Positions 12,277 to 23,929 of a DNA stretch of 64,000 nt are shown piece by piece. The stretch is from contig NC_092232.1 in the NCBI RefSeq assembly GCF_036320965.1, positions 51,695,982 to 51,759,981 on the forward strand, written 5' to 3'. The translations under genes were made by a program, and so were the position numbers. Below the pieces are notes generated by a model. It worked only from the letters and a program-made list of their open reading frames with translations. It had not been told where the DNA came from and made no database searches. Numbering within the stretch: position 1 is the stretch's first letter; each line of letters begins with the position of its first letter. This DNA comes from Panulirus ornatus. Taxonomy: Eukaryota > Arthropoda > Malacostraca > Decapoda > Palinuridae.

Positions 12277-12279
<3 letters not shown>
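11061..12279. other. Unassigned
   Basis: No element recognised. Minus-strand open frames of 80-120 codons overlap plus-strand ones without motifs. Confidence 0.4.

Positions 12280-12325
<46 letters not shown>
12280..12325. repeat. (GA)n microsatellite
   Basis: About 46 bp of GA. Confidence 0.95.
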
Positions 12326-12327
<2 letters not shown>

Positions 12328-12451
12328 GTTTCTCTCCTGTGTACTGGTGTTGTCAACAGTGTGTACCAGTGATTCGTTATGTCCCCCCCAGCAGGCAGTA
12401 CGTGACGAGTTGGCAACACTGTCACCAACACAATGGGACGCTGGCCTTCAC

Positions 12452-12735
12452 AGTCACCCATGTAGTATACAGTGGTCCACACTGTCACCCATGTAGTATA
12501 CAGTGGTCCACACAGTCACCCATGTAGTATACAGTGGTCCACACTGTCACCCATGTAGTATACAGTGATCCACACTGTAACCCATGTAGTATACAGTGAT
12601 CCACAGTCACCCATGTAGTGATCCACACTGTCACCCATGTAGTATACAGTGGTCCACACCGTCACCCATGTAGTATACAGTGGTCCACACCGTCACCCAT
12701 GTAGTGTATACTGATCCAATGTCACTCATGTAGTA
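12452..12735. repeat. Minisatellite, 31-bp unit, about 9 copies
   Basis: Units carry 'gtcacccatgtagtatacag' then 'tggtccacact'. Spacing is 31 bp (12453, 12484, 12515); one copy near 12610 is shortened. Confidence 0.95.
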
Positions 12736-12984
12736 TATAAACAGATCTATATTCTATCCATAAAGTATAGTCATAATAACACAGTGTACAATGATCCACA
12801 CTGTTATAGGAGCAATATATCAATGATCCACTATGCCTTGATCCGCAGCACATTACAAGCCCATAACAACTCTGTAAACCATTACTGTAAACTGGTATAC
12901 TCTTATAGTCTCAGCCTATGGCCTTCTGTTTTCACCAATGTAGACCAACAGTCTACAGTGTGTTCACTGTGACACTGAGAGAGT

Positions 12985-13215
12985 GTAAACCACTGACCTG
13001 TCGTTCATGGTAAACCACTGATATGTTGTTCTTGGTAAACCACTCATTTGTTGTTCTTGATAAACCACTGATCTGTTGTACTTGGTAAACCACTGATATG
13101 TTGTTCTTGGTAAACCACTGATTTGTTGTTCTTGGTAAACCACTGATCTGTTGTTCTTGGTAAACCAGAGATCTGTTGTTCTTGGTAAACCACTGAGCTG
13201 TTGTTCTTGGTCGTA
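12985..13215. repeat. Minisatellite, 25-bp unit, about 9 copies
   Basis: Units carry 'cttggtaaaccactgat' and 'tgttgtt', spaced 25 bp. Confidence 0.95.
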
Positions 13216-13244
13216 TGGGCCAAGTTCAGTGTGATTGTAACTAT

Positions 13245-13360
13245 GTTAGTGACACTGTGGGCCACTGGTCTATCATTGTTGGCACTACGGACCATTGGTC
13301 TATCACCGGGAGCTTTATGGACCACTGTTCTATTCCTGGTGGCACTGTGGACCACTGTGT
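13245..13360. repeat. Degenerate tandem repeat, about 31-36 bp
   Basis: Three to four diverged units with 'ggaccactg.tctat' and 'ggcact'. It resembles the neighbouring 25-bp array in 'ccactg' and may be an older relative. Confidence 0.6.
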
Positions 13361-13477
13361 AACTGTCTATCAGGGACAGACTGGACCATTACAGGTCCAT
13401 TGTGTGTAGCAGTATTGATCCCTGTGTTGGAGGATTGGTCCATGAGTTACCATGTGGTAATGTGGTGGTGTGGTGTG

Positions 13478-13478
<1 letters not shown>

Positions 13479-13512
<34 letters not shown>

Positions 13513-13534
13513 TGTGTCTGTGTGTGTGTGTGTG
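13479..13534. repeat. (TG)n microsatellite
   Basis: TG run with two TC interruptions. Confidence 0.95.
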
Positions 13535-13712
13535 GTAGAACTTGTTTGTCAGGATCAGCTGTGTGGTACAGTCGCCACCCTCACATCTATCATAAAGATT
13601 TCCAATATTCTTACTTTATTTTGACTTACGATGAATATCAGTACAATGCTGTAATAACACTGCTTCACCGCTGTTTTCAACTGGTGTTCATTGGACAAAT
13701 GAGAATGTTTTT

Positions 13713-13713
<1 letters not shown>

Positions 13714-13769
<56 letters not shown>
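13714..13769. repeat. (TG)n microsatellite
   Basis: About 55 bp of pure TG. Confidence 0.95.
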
Positions 13770-13770
<1 letters not shown>

Positions 13771-14149
13771 TGATGAAATTCCTTATTAAACTACCACGAG
13801 AGATCATCAGGTAACATATAACCCACACACACACACACGTATTCACAGAATACCAATGCAGTACAAAGCAACTCTATGTTGCCTAGGTTTTTACTGGGTA
13901 GCTCCTCTACATATCGTCTGTTTCAATACCGACTCATATTTTTTTTTCCTTTGTCGTTATTTCACGTTAGGAAATAACGATCAAGTTACATTAGTTTACC
14001 CGTAGAAACATGGCGTTTTCTGTTATTTTCGGAGTACGCTATTCCTATCCCAAATTTGATTCATTCCTCGTACGAGTAAGTTCTATTTTGCTGTCTTTTA
14101 TCAACATGATTTGTACTAAGTATTCTTTTTCATGTTGGAGGCTTCAGTC
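13770..14149. other. Unassigned
   Basis: A/T-rich, with a short (CA)7 at 13825-13838. Confidence 0.4.
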
Positions 14150-14700
14150 ACGGGCAAAGGTCCACAACAAAGCCAGGCCTTAATTGAAACATAGAGAGAA
14201 TTGCGAAGCGGAAAATGAAAAGACAAGGGAAAGTATTTACGAATTTTTTAGAGGAGGTGAAAGACCTGTTTTTTGAAATGTGCCAGGTCACAGGTGTTGG
14301 AAAACCCATGAGAAAGGAGGAGAGTTCCAAAGCTTGGTCATGTAGGGAAAGAAACAGGTATCAAATCGGCCCACCCTTGAGTTGCCGATGGCCACACAAT
14401 AATCATGTGACGCAGCAGCTTGCCGAGTAATGCGTGGTTTAGCTAGTGGTGGGGGGCATACAAGCAGGTAAATCTCGGGAGTAAAAACCAAAGTAATACC
14501 TATAGTAGAGGGAGAGTGAACCAGCATTGCGGCGTAGGGCAAGGAGGTCAAGTTTGGAAATTAGCCTCGGACAGAGTTAGAACCACCCCGAATGTGAGAG
14601 CAGTATTCCATACAAGGACGAATCAGTCCCTTGTATAAACGGAGCAACTGTTCAGAAGAGACGAAATTTCGATGTTAAAATAGGACACCAGTTTCTGAGA
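14150..14700 (-). pseudogene. LINE-J (Jockey-like) 3' half, decayed
   Basis: On minus, 14570-14670 translates without a stop as SSEQLLRLYKGLIRPCMEYC then SHIRGG. This is the conserved segment after the RT catalytic core of Jockey-like LINEs (EQLL.LYK.LIRP..EY). Further downstream, with frame changes, come 'TRQAAASHDYCVAI' and 'NSRVGRFDTCFFP', then 'KLWNSPP', the usual C-terminal region (variants of N.R..RF..SF.P...LWN.LP). The same DNA order is present at 25300-25800 and in part at 29977-30082. Only the C-terminal third of the RT protein is present. Confidence 0.75.
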
Positions 14701-16699
14701 GGCATACTTAGCTATTCCAGTAATGTGGGGTCTAACTTTTTTCTCCAGTTTGTGAAGTTTTGCAGAAACATGCTAGCGAATCTAAGTTTGAAATTAGAAC
14801 TAAGAAAACGCGTGTAATGTGGGGTCCACCTAACATTTTTCTCCAGTTTGTAAAGTTTTGCAGAAACAAGATTGAAATTAGAACTAAGAAAACAAGTTAA
14901 TTTTGAAATAGTCGTTCGGGAGAGTGTATAGTTACACTTCAGAACCTGGAGAACATAAAGCTACTTTATACTATACAGATATTCAAAGAAATATTAGATT
15001 TTCTTAGTTATTTTTTGATCTCAAACCTTTCTGATTGGTTTTAGAAACCCTTAATCAATCTTTGTATATAATCTTATATTGACATAGAGAGTGGACATAG
15101 TACAAAACACTGGAGAACTTGTGGTGATTCTGTGACGTGTGAATATATCATAAAATTTTGGGTACAATTCACATGTTTCGTTTTATTTCATTGAGACTAG
15201 TTTTAGTCAAAAAAAAAAAAAATTTAATCAGCTTAAATCTATTATCTTATATTTTGAATTTCAATCTTAAGTATAAAATTTTCTTTTCTTTGCCAGACTT
15301 CTGAAGGTGAGCATAGAGATGTCAGACACGTAGCGTTAGATAGAAAAAATTATTCATATACGTGTCGCTGTACTGCTGCCTTGATCCTGCAATTTACAGA
15401 TAAGATATGCTGCTCAAATGAGATATCACAATTGCTGGGTAACGCACGCCTTCAACCTGCAATTTACAGATATGTTTCCAAAATGGTGCATCTCGACTGC
15501 TTGTTTACTGCTGTGCGTTGAAGCATTGGCGAAAGCATTTCGAGTCGCGCGTTCACAACGTAACAAGCGAGTTCGTCATTATATTACCATCGTTAGGAGC
15601 ACTTGCAGCAACGCAGATTGGACAACCAACTCGTTGGAATTGCCTTGTTCAGTATACATGGTGTAACGAGTAGAGATGGGCTGACTGTGAACCAGGTATG
15701 GTCTGGTGATAGAGGCCACAATGTCCATGCATATATTGATGGCATGTGCAGAATGCATCTTGGGTAATAGAGATATGGATGGCAGACTGACGATGTGGGT
15801 TCGATGACCAACAGATATGGTCGGCTGGAATGTTCCCCTCCCTCCCTCCTCCTCCTCCACCTCATCCCGTAGAACCGGCGGGGCCAGTGTTGAAGACCGC
15901 GAAAAAAAAAAAGGGAAAAAGAATGATGGAAGGTAAAGAGAGAGACGTTTATTTACCAAATCGACTCTTTGAAGGTACTGTCAAGGAAGAGTGGGTGTCG
16001 AGATTGAGTGATGGAAAGAGAATGGAAGTACGAAAGCTCTGATGCAGGGGAAACTAATGGATATTCTCGTATGTCTAGTGGGAGACGCGGATGGATGGAG
16101 ACGATAGAAGGGAAGAAGAGAGCAACTTTTTTTCTTCGTGAATGATGATCACTTTAAAGAACATCTGGCAGGTACCTCATGTTCTCCAGGTTCCTAAATA
16201 ACATACATAACGTGTGACGAGTGTGTTCAACCTGATTTTTGTCTTTTGGGTGATATTTGGCTACACAGACAACACTGCCCAGGATGGTACCAGACCCAAC
16301 CCGGTGCACGGGCGGGTGCCAAGAGCTCAAGACCTGTAGCTCCCTACCCTACCAGGCCATGACCCGATGCAAGACCTTGATCATGCATAGAATACCATCA
16401 CCAGAGGCACACATCCACTTCCTGATGGAGATGAGTCACTTTGAATGCCCAGGATGTTGCTTGGCCGCAAACGATCTCCTTCTCGTTGCACAGTCGTCTG
16501 CCTCCGTTGAACTTCGCGGTCAACAAGTCCCTCGACCAATAGAGGCAGGATAGTTTCTCTGTGTTATGACAGGTGGTGCAAGTGGCGCTCTTGCCAATGT
16601 CAGTGTAATGCTCCTCAACCAGTGTAACCATAAGGGCTCTTGCCACCTCCAGCAGCTCCTTCTAAACGTAAATATTAGCACCTCAACAAAGCTGACTGA
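14701..16699. other. Unassigned, A/T-rich then mixed
   Basis: It holds a poly-A run at 15209-15222 and two copies of 'cctgcaatttacagata' (about 15387 and 15457; a partial match recurs near 28405). A 32-bp phrase 'gtgtaatgtggggtc...' is partly duplicated at about 14720 and 14813. No gene recognised. Confidence 0.45.
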
Positions 16700-16714
16700 G
16701 CAAACTTACGAAAA

Positions 16715-17560
16715 TTCCTTTTTGACTTTCCTTGGGTCAATTACCGTCTTGTATATGGTGATGTTTCTGTCTCCGCCAAACGCACAGCAGAGCTTATTCT
16801 TGCGGGAGTGGAAGCATTTATCTCCTCTTCCTCCAACACGACCTCTTCATCCAATCCATAGTTCAACCGTTCTTGGTCTGAGGCCATTTAGGCAAGGGAT
16901 CAGGCATATCGAGATAGGAAAAACTCTTCTTCCTCCGACCTCATTCAGCACTTATCACTGCTCGTGATCACTGCAAGTACTTTTATCCTTGAGGCAAAGT
17001 GTTCCTTTACACAAAGAGGAAGTGCAATAAACTCTCCTCGTCACTTACTGATAGGTCTTTCTAGTCTTTAGCTAAGGGCATCTGTAACAACTTCTGTCGC
17101 TCTACCTTTCCCTCACTTTACCGTTCTGACGGTACTATAACTGTCTCTCCCGTAGACAGAGCAGCTCTCTCTGTTTCCCGTTTTCCTTCTAACTTCACCT
17201 TGGATGACTCTAACATTCCTTCACCCCCTGATGCTCCTCTTACTATTCCTATGCCTCTTCCTGTATTCTCATTTTAGACTGTCCGAAAAGCGCTTCTTTT
17301 TCTGGTCCTGATGGCATCCATCACCCGGTACTGATATTGTGTGCTTTCCAAACTTGCGCCTGTGCTTGCTCGTCTACAATGGTACAACCCATCCTGTTTC
17401 TTTCACTTTTTCAATTTTAGAAAACTTTGAATTTTTCGTCAACTCCCATATCCTCAGACATCTTGAATCTCACAGTCTTCTCTCCGATCATCAGTATGGA
17501 TTCTGCAAGGAAGACAGTACTGCTGAGTTCAACTGGAGCATCTGATGGAGTTGTTCATAT
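16715..17560 (+). pseudogene. LINE-J (Jockey-like), linker to RT palm, decayed
   Basis: One frame reads DFPWVNYRLVYGDVSVSAKR and TAELILAGVEAFISSSS, then past stops ARDQAYRDRK, SFTQR, CRSTFPSLYRSDGT and SPPDAPLTIPMPLPV. After a deletion it resumes at 17427-17540 with 'NSHILRHLESHSLLSDHQYG'. The last piece is the LL.DHQ.GFR...ST block of non-LTR reverse transcriptases. In-frame stops are at 16859, 16889, 17062 and 17275, with at least two frame changes (near 17018 and about 17300), so it is inactive. It has the same orientation as no other LINE-J copy here; the other three are antisense. Confidence 0.78.
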
Positions 17561-17829
17561 TTTTGGTGTTAAAGGTTTGGAACAGGAGACAGAGACACAC
17601 TGTGGTCCAGGGTTAGGGTAAATATCACCGGCTTATGTTAGTCGTTGGGAGATGATGGCCTGGTCCACTAACTCCCAGCAGTGGAAAAAAAGATGTGTTT
17701 GATTGTGTAGGTGTTTGGGAACAGCTCGAAGCTGCGCTCTGTGTAGAAGCAGGGATTGCTAGGACCCTTCGGGTAAGGAAGAAGTTGTTGAAGGACATGG
17801 TCCCGTTCAGTGGAATCCTAGTCCTCTCT

Positions 17830-17835
<6 letters not shown>

Positions 17836-17905
<70 letters not shown>
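17836..17905. repeat. (CA)n microsatellite
   Basis: About 70 bp of CA. Confidence 0.95.
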
Positions 17906-17906
<1 letters not shown>

Positions 17907-19402
17907 AACATATATATCGAGATTTCTTATTCATTATTCAAGTGGCTGTTTAACAAATTCTTATTTCGTCAATCTCCAAAGGCAACTTACGCAAGTGTAA
18001 AGATAATGAGCAGGTTTGACCAATCGTATTGAACGTTTGGGCAATCGTGGTTACCTCTAAACTCAGTCTTAAACACTACCTCACTAGTCATCCACCCATC
18101 TGAAACCACACTCCCCAGACACACACGAGTCACACTGTCCCTTGTATGCCTAGGATATCAACCATCTTCATAATACCATAAGCTTATACATATGTCTATG
18201 ACATAGATTTCTGAACAAGAAAAGAGAGTTGGTCAGTGTCGCTTCTGTATATTCGAAGTGTCGACTGTCTCTCGTCAGAATGTCGTACGCATCTACTAAT
18301 GTCGACTATCAACACTCAAAATGGATTGCCTTGTTTTGTGGATACATTTTCACTCGAAATTTTGTACGTAGTTCGCTTACTTTATGTGTGTACTGGGCGC
18401 ACACTGACGGTGCATCATAGGGTACTGGTATTTGCAAGTAATCTTAGAAAGTATTTCAGTTCAGATGTTTGTGTTTTTTTGCCTCTGAAGTCAATCCAGC
18501 GTCTATACGTGGCACCATCGTAATATGGGGTCCAGTCACCGAGCTGTGCGGGCAGACGTGGGCTGCGGGCCTCTTCCAGACATTCGTTATGGAACTGACA
18601 AGTTGGACAGGACCTGGTAACAGACCAGGCAGGTGGCTCGGGACCTGAGAGGAGACGAAGCAGATCGCCAAGATATCTGGAAAAAGATGGGGACCACATG
18701 AGAGGAGGGACCAAAGTAAGTCGTAGGACGACTCAGGAAGGGGGGAACCTGTGACTAAGGAATGGGTAACCTGTCTGCTGGAGCTGAACCTCACTGAGGC
18801 GGAGGTTGAGCCCCTTCCTCCCTCCCATCGACAGGTGTTCGCATTCTCCACGGCCGCAGCGGTCCATTGGGACACCAAAGAAACATAGTTAACTATCGTG
18901 GGACGCGTGCCCATCTGGCGCCACTATGTCGCGCCCCTGTACAGTCACACTTACCTGATGGATTAGGTAAGGGACCCTGGCCTCCCCGCCACCTTACAAT
19001 GTCCTCATGAAGCTATAGGATTGCGTAATGGCCCTTTAAGTACCTGGCTCCGTAGTGTCGCCCCTAAACCAGCCACCAGTATGATAGACCAGGTAAGGCC
19101 CCCCTTTGACCGCTTGGCTACGCAGCGTCGGATCTGAAGACCCCTCGGCTAGGGTAATAGACCAGGTAGGGGCTGGTCTCTCTCCCCCGCCTAACCCCCC
19201 ACCTTGCCGTCTGGCTCCGCTGTGTCGCCCAGTCTTCCACGTAACATACAGTGTATTTGTTCCTCTTGATGGCCAACGCGCTGCCCAACGCCCGACACCC
19301 GGTTGCCCCAGGGCCGTGGCCAACCCCCACCGTTCCTCTACCACGGTGTGGGCCATCATACGAGCCGTTCGACACACTGATAGGCCTGGCACCCGCGGAG
19401 CG
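17906..19402. other. Unassigned
   Basis: No element recognised. A minus-strand frame at 18456-18914 (152 codons) and opposed frames at 19036-19476 have no motif, signal or codon pattern that supports them. Confidence 0.4.
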
Positions 19403-19705
19403 CTGGGGAGTTGTCGACTTCCAGAGAGGGACGGGGAGTTGTAGTCACTTGAGTAGGACTGGGGAGCTGTGAGCACCTGAGGAGGACCAATGAGTTATCG
19501 ACATTCAGGAAAGGTTGGGAGCTTGCGGATATCTGTGGGGTGCTGGGGAGTTGTAGACACCTGGGGAGTACAAGTGAGTTATGGCCAACTGGGGGTGATA
19601 GGGAGTTGTGGACGCCTGGGTAGTAATGGGGAGTTGTAGATACCTGAGGAGTAATAGGGAGTTGTGGACACCTGGGGAGTGCTCGGGAGTTGTGGCCAAC
19701 TAGGG
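19403..19705. repeat. Degenerate minisatellite, about 29-31 bp, 10 copies
   Basis: Units start 'ggggagttgt' and continue with 'gacacctg' and a gg-rich end. Copies are strongly diverged. Confidence 0.85.
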
Positions 19706-19989
19706 GAGAGGGAACTGAGACTTCTAGACACCTGGAGAGAGCTAGCTGGTCTGGAGCGTTGACGTAGCAAGGGTTGATGATGAGGACTTGAGTACCTGAG
19801 TGTACGGATCATCATCAATCTTGGTGATGCTTGGGTACAAACGCCCCTCACTATATGACCGAAGGGCGGGTTCAGGTGTCTTACTGTTCCTAGCCAGGGG
19901 AAAGTTATGATCGTCATCATGAATTTGTGTCGCAGAAATGATTTTGGATACATCATCTAATATACAGAGGAACCCCCGATGATTCAAGT

Positions 19990-20220
19990 TTATCCTGCAC
20001 GCCAATAGGACTCAGTGAAATCAAGGATGCTAATGATTAAGAGAGATCCTGTAGGAATATGGCTCGGCGGGAAAGCGTCTCGGACCCATAGAATCCATAG
20101 CGAGTACCGCAGGAGACCTGAGAAGGCGCGGACGACGTAGCTGTAATGAAGGAACAGGGCAAAAAAAATATTCTGCCTCTCCAACTTGAAGTACTGGAAG
20201 ACCCTCAGCGTCCACTGCAC
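19990..20220 (-). CDS. Candidate exon of an unidentified membrane protein
   Basis: On minus, a long pyrimidine tract (ctcctcctcctccttctctt and onward) ends in 'cttgcag' at 20227-20221, a good splice acceptor. It is followed by an open frame to the stop at 19990: VQWTLRVFQYFKLERQ, NIFFALFLHYSYVVRAF, SGLLRYSLWILWVRDAFPPS and on. Two hydrophobic, aromatic-rich segments could span a membrane. The frame stays open upstream to an ATG at 20541, but that part includes a Leu run encoded by the pyrimidine tract itself. A weak donor (ctcag/gtctcc) lies inside. No family is recognised. It may be a chance frame. Confidence 0.25.
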   Translation of the reverse strand: MQWTLRVFQYFKLERQNIFFALFLHYSYVVRAFSGLLRYSLWILWVRDAFPPSHIPTGSLLIISILDFTESYWRAG

Positions 20221-20817
20221 CTGCAAGAGGACGAAGAGAAGGAGGAGGAGGAGCGAGAGGGCCCCGGCAGATGGCAGGAGGAGCCGTGGCGACGAGGACT
20301 TAGCCTGGAATGTTGGACGGGAGGCCGCGGGCTGTACGCGTCGGGAATGACCATCACCGTTGGAGGCTGGACGTGTCGCGTCTCCATGGCGCACCACCCA
20401 CCCGGCGGCGCCCACCACCGCACCACACACACACCCCCCCTCCATGACCCCGAGAATCTCACACCCCCCCTCGGTCTCTCTCACTGGCTGAGGGAGGAGG
20501 GAAAGAACTGATGAGGGACTTGAGGGAGAGGGAGGCTCCATATTTCCCCTCTCTTCTCCTCCCTCCTGTGAAACTGAGCTCGAAGGCTTTGCTTCATGAA
20601 TACACGCCGTTGCATTCCACTACAGTAGAATAGATTAGCTGTTGTAGCGTATCGCGCTGCAGTCGTTCCATTTGAACAAAAGAAAATTAAATACAGTAAC
20701 TGTATTTATTCAGGTAGCGGTAAGACACAGTATGTAAGGTCAAGTAAGGTCAGGTCAAAGGTCTGGTTGGCGCCGGCAGTGTCCAGGACGCCCATCTGCC
20801 ACCACCTTCCACCCCAC

Positions 20818-20940
20818 CACCCCTTCCCCCAGACAAGCGGACGGACGGACAGACAGAGAAACAGACGGACGGACGGATAGCTAGACAGAAGGACAGAGAA
20901 ACAGACTGAAAGATAGACAGACGGATGGACAGACAGAGAA
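20818..20940. repeat. (GACA)/(GACG)n degenerate array
   Basis: Runs of ggacggacggacagacagag-type tetranucleotides, imperfect over about 120 bp. Confidence 0.85.
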
Positions 20941-20979
20941 GACGAGACACATCGTCTCGTCTGACACACCGTTGCTAAG

Positions 20980-21310
20980 AATGGCATCACCAACACCATC
21001 ACCTTCCGCCAACACTCTCCACCATCGCCAACACCATCGCCTTCCGCCAACACTCTCCACCATCGCCAACACCATCGCCTTCCGCCAACACTCCACCACC
21101 ACCACCAACACGAGCATCACCTGCCTCCAACAGCCTCCACCAATACCACAATCACCTTCCCTCAACACTTCCCACCACCACCATTGCCTGCCTGCCCGCA
21201 ACACTCCACCAAAATCACTACCACCATCATCTCCCTCAAACACTCTCTAGCATCACCACCACCACCATCTACCACCACCACCACCACCACCGCCACTCTG
21301 CAACACTACC
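20980..21310. repeat. CAC-rich simple DNA with a 38-bp tandem repeat
   Basis: Three copies of a 38-bp unit carrying 'cttccgccaacactctcc' and 'accatcgccaacacc' (21003, 21041, 21079). They lead into degenerate (CAC)n, densest at 21255-21292. A second short tandem 'aacacctac' follows at about 21350. Confidence 0.9.
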
Positions 21311-21441
21311 ACCACCGACATTCTCCTCCATAACTCACCACCGCCACCTGCAACACCTACAACACCTACAACACCTACAACACTCTCCTTACCTACCTCT
21401 CTCACCCAGGGGACCACCTCCATCCCAGCCGTGTTGCATGA

Positions 21442-21443
<2 letters not shown>

Positions 21444-21475
<32 letters not shown>
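21444..21475. repeat. (TG)n microsatellite
   Basis: About 32 bp of TG. Confidence 0.9.
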
Positions 21476-21477
<2 letters not shown>

Positions 21478-21568
21478 CCACGACTACAGTGTTGCATGAT
21501 GTGCGTTACCTATGACCTGTGTGTTGCATTGCGTATATGTTCTGTATGCTGACCAGAACCCGCGTGTT

Positions 21569-21574
21569 GCATGT

Positions 21575-21610
<36 letters not shown>
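21569..21610. repeat. (TG)n microsatellite
   Basis: About 40 bp of TG. The phrase 'gttgcat' recurs four to five times around the two TG runs. Confidence 0.9.
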
Positions 21611-21612
<2 letters not shown>

Positions 21613-22016
21613 ACGTTCCATGTATTGCATGACGTGTATATATAATCATTTCTAAAGTTCAACCTCCCCATTTTCTTCTTTGGGCTATGATCTCAAAATT
21701 CTCTGAGCTGATGAATATACAGTATACCTCAATTGGTTGGCTTGTTGTATAGTCTAACGAGAGACTTTGGCATGCCAGTGAGTCTTCTGACCTTAGCGTT
21801 AAAGCGTTACGCCTCCTACGTAACCACAAGAGCCTTCAACCTGCAGGAGATCGTGTGTTGGGTAATGCACCACATAGTGACCAAGCTTCAGTCTTCCTTC
21901 GAAACTAATGCCTCCACCTCACCTTTTTCTAATAAGGCAGTGTGGGGCAGGAGCGATTGTACACCCGTCCCTCTACATGAGTCGACATGGATGGAATATC
22001 GCTCGCTAATTAGTTC

Positions 22017-22018
<2 letters not shown>
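21611..22018. other. Unassigned
   Basis: The phrase 'gccttcaacctgca' at about 21832 also occurs near 15448, hinting at a dispersed repeat. No gene recognised. Confidence 0.4.

Positions 22019-22104
<86 letters not shown>
22019..22104. repeat. (TA)n microsatellite
   Basis: About 86 bp of TA, directly abutting the Penelope-like fragment. Confidence 0.95.
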
Positions 22105-22105
<1 letters not shown>

Positions 22106-22312
22106 TATGGTGGGCAGACAGGTAATGATCTTTCTGTTAGACTTAAGCAACATTAATATAGTATAAGAGCAGGACAAGAATCAAATGCCTTGTTTAATCA
22201 CGTTAAAAACTATGATCGTTTTCTTGACTGGAGTAATGCCATCTCAGTTATCAACTCTAACTCCAGTACCACGAGAAATATCATTGAATCTTCGCAGGGT
22301 TCACTCCTGTAG
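22106..22312 (+). pseudogene. Penelope-like element, GIY-YIG endonuclease fragment
   Basis: The frame from 22106 reads YGGQTGNDLSVRLKQH, one stop (taa at about 22154), then YSIRAGQESNALFNHVKNYD, RFLDWSNAISVINSNSSTTR and NIIESS before a stop at 22310-22312. The G-Q-T-G...L..R...H...R.......A...H motif chain and the terminal R...I-E-S fit the GIY-YIG nuclease domain at the C terminus of Penelope-like retroelements. The glutamate of NIIES is retained; the upstream GIY and all of the reverse transcriptase are missing, cut exactly at the (TA)n. One premature stop shows it is inactive. Domain assignment is from motif knowledge. Confidence 0.75.
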
Positions 22313-22559
22313 TCATTAGAGTCTTCGACACGTATCCTACCTCAGACAGGCGAGTGTGGCTGTTGCTTTATAACCGCTCATAACAGAAGTTGCGTCATCA
22401 TGCCTCCATTTCAACCCACACACGCCCCTCCCGCTTCCACTTGTCTTTCAGTCCGAGAGATTATATTAAAGGATCGCACCGTCGCTGCTGCTCATGAGGC
22501 CTCAGTAACCTTAAATCAACTCTCAGATTGTGAAAAGATAACAGTTTTAAGCCACCAGT

Positions 22560-22561
<2 letters not shown>

Positions 22562-22654
<93 letters not shown>
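22562..22654. repeat. (TC)n microsatellite
   Basis: About 93 bp of pure TC. Confidence 0.95.
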
Positions 22655-22658
<4 letters not shown>

Positions 22659-23929
22659 ACCTTACAGTGCGCTCGGTGTGAGAAATTGTCTAAATCTTCC
22701 TCATCGTCCACATATACTTTATGTAAAGACCCTTCGCCGTAGTTTGGAGACACTTGCCTCCAGGGATCGAACGAGGGTCCCGCCAATCGTCTCTGCTGTT
22801 GGGTAATTAGCCCAACATGGCGGTGGCGGGCTACCATCTTACGCTGATAGCCGCAATGGGGTCCATCAGTGCTAGCCGTGCCCTGGCCTGCCGCTCACAG
22901 AACGCCCTATCTGGCGCGACTTGATAGAGCAAGCGACCAGTCAGTACCTTGCCCGGACGACGGAGGTGGCAGGCGATGCATCCCCAGCAAATTACCGCCC
23001 GGCCAGATAGCCCGCGACGTTAGTTAATGGAGGACAAAAGTCAACTCGCTCAAGAGCCGCCCACAGAGGGTAGGAGGAGGGGAGGATCACCGCCACCGCC
23101 TCTTCTCTCTCTTATGGCGCTGCGGTCGTGAGCGCTGGCTGCCGACCGCCTGCCCTCGCTCGCTAGCTCGGAAACCTCTGCCTGTGCTCTCATGTCCTCC
23201 TTTACTTCACCCTTATACTACACCACCTGCACCTGTGCTGCTTCCTCCTCCTCCGCCTGCGCCTCCTCGACCCTCCACCTGCACCTCTCTACTTTCCTTG
23301 CACCGTCTTCGCCACCCGCACCTTTTCCTCCACTCGCACCTAACCGTGCACCTGGGCCTCTTCTGCTTCATTCTCCTTCTGCACCACCTTACTCCTGCTT
23401 TAATTGGCCCTCCTCTTCCTTCTGCTCTACCAGAACGTCCTATTATGTCTTCTTTTCCTTTCCCTGGACCTTTCCCCCTCCCTTCTCAACTCCTCCTGTA
23501 TCTTTTCCACCGTCTGCATCCCTCCCACACTGGGCAAGTTGTCTTTTTCCGTAACATTTTGCCCTTCCTGATGCGAGTCTTCCTCTTCCTGTTGTATGAT
23601 GGAGAAGGTGACGGGGCAAGACAACCAAGTGGAGAAGGCAAAAGTGAGTCTACGAAGCTGTGTAAGATGATCCTGGTCTCATGATCTTGGGCTCAGGGCC
23701 GCCCTCAGGTGCTTGGGGACTCCAAGTGCCATGAATCTTCGAAGAATGTTTGGATGATAGCTCGAAGGATTTCACAATGGTGTTGACGTGTTCCTCCCTG
23801 CTTAGTTTATTGTCCAGAGCGTCGCTGAGAGGTTTGGTGGACTCGGCCAACCTTTAGGGATCTGAGGGGTGTATGTTGGTAGAGGGAAGGGTGGGGTTCT
23901 CGAAACTGTTTACCTATTTAGAAATCTTC
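22655..23929. other. Unassigned; CpG-rich patch and pyrimidine-rich stretch
   Basis: About 22840-23170 is richer in CG dinucleotides than its surroundings. About 23180-23570 is CT-rich and gives overlapping Pro/Ser-rich open frames on plus (166 and 120 codons), which look compositional. A minus frame at 23650-23850 has no motif. Confidence 0.4.

Noticed and set aside
22740..22850. Possible second tRNA-like head (minus 'gttcgatccc')
   Set aside because: A B-box-like string only; no A box at the right distance and no second copy in the window.
23184..23684. 166-codon Pro/Ser/Leu-rich frame
   Set aside because: Overlaps another open frame of the same composition in C/T-rich DNA; no motif.
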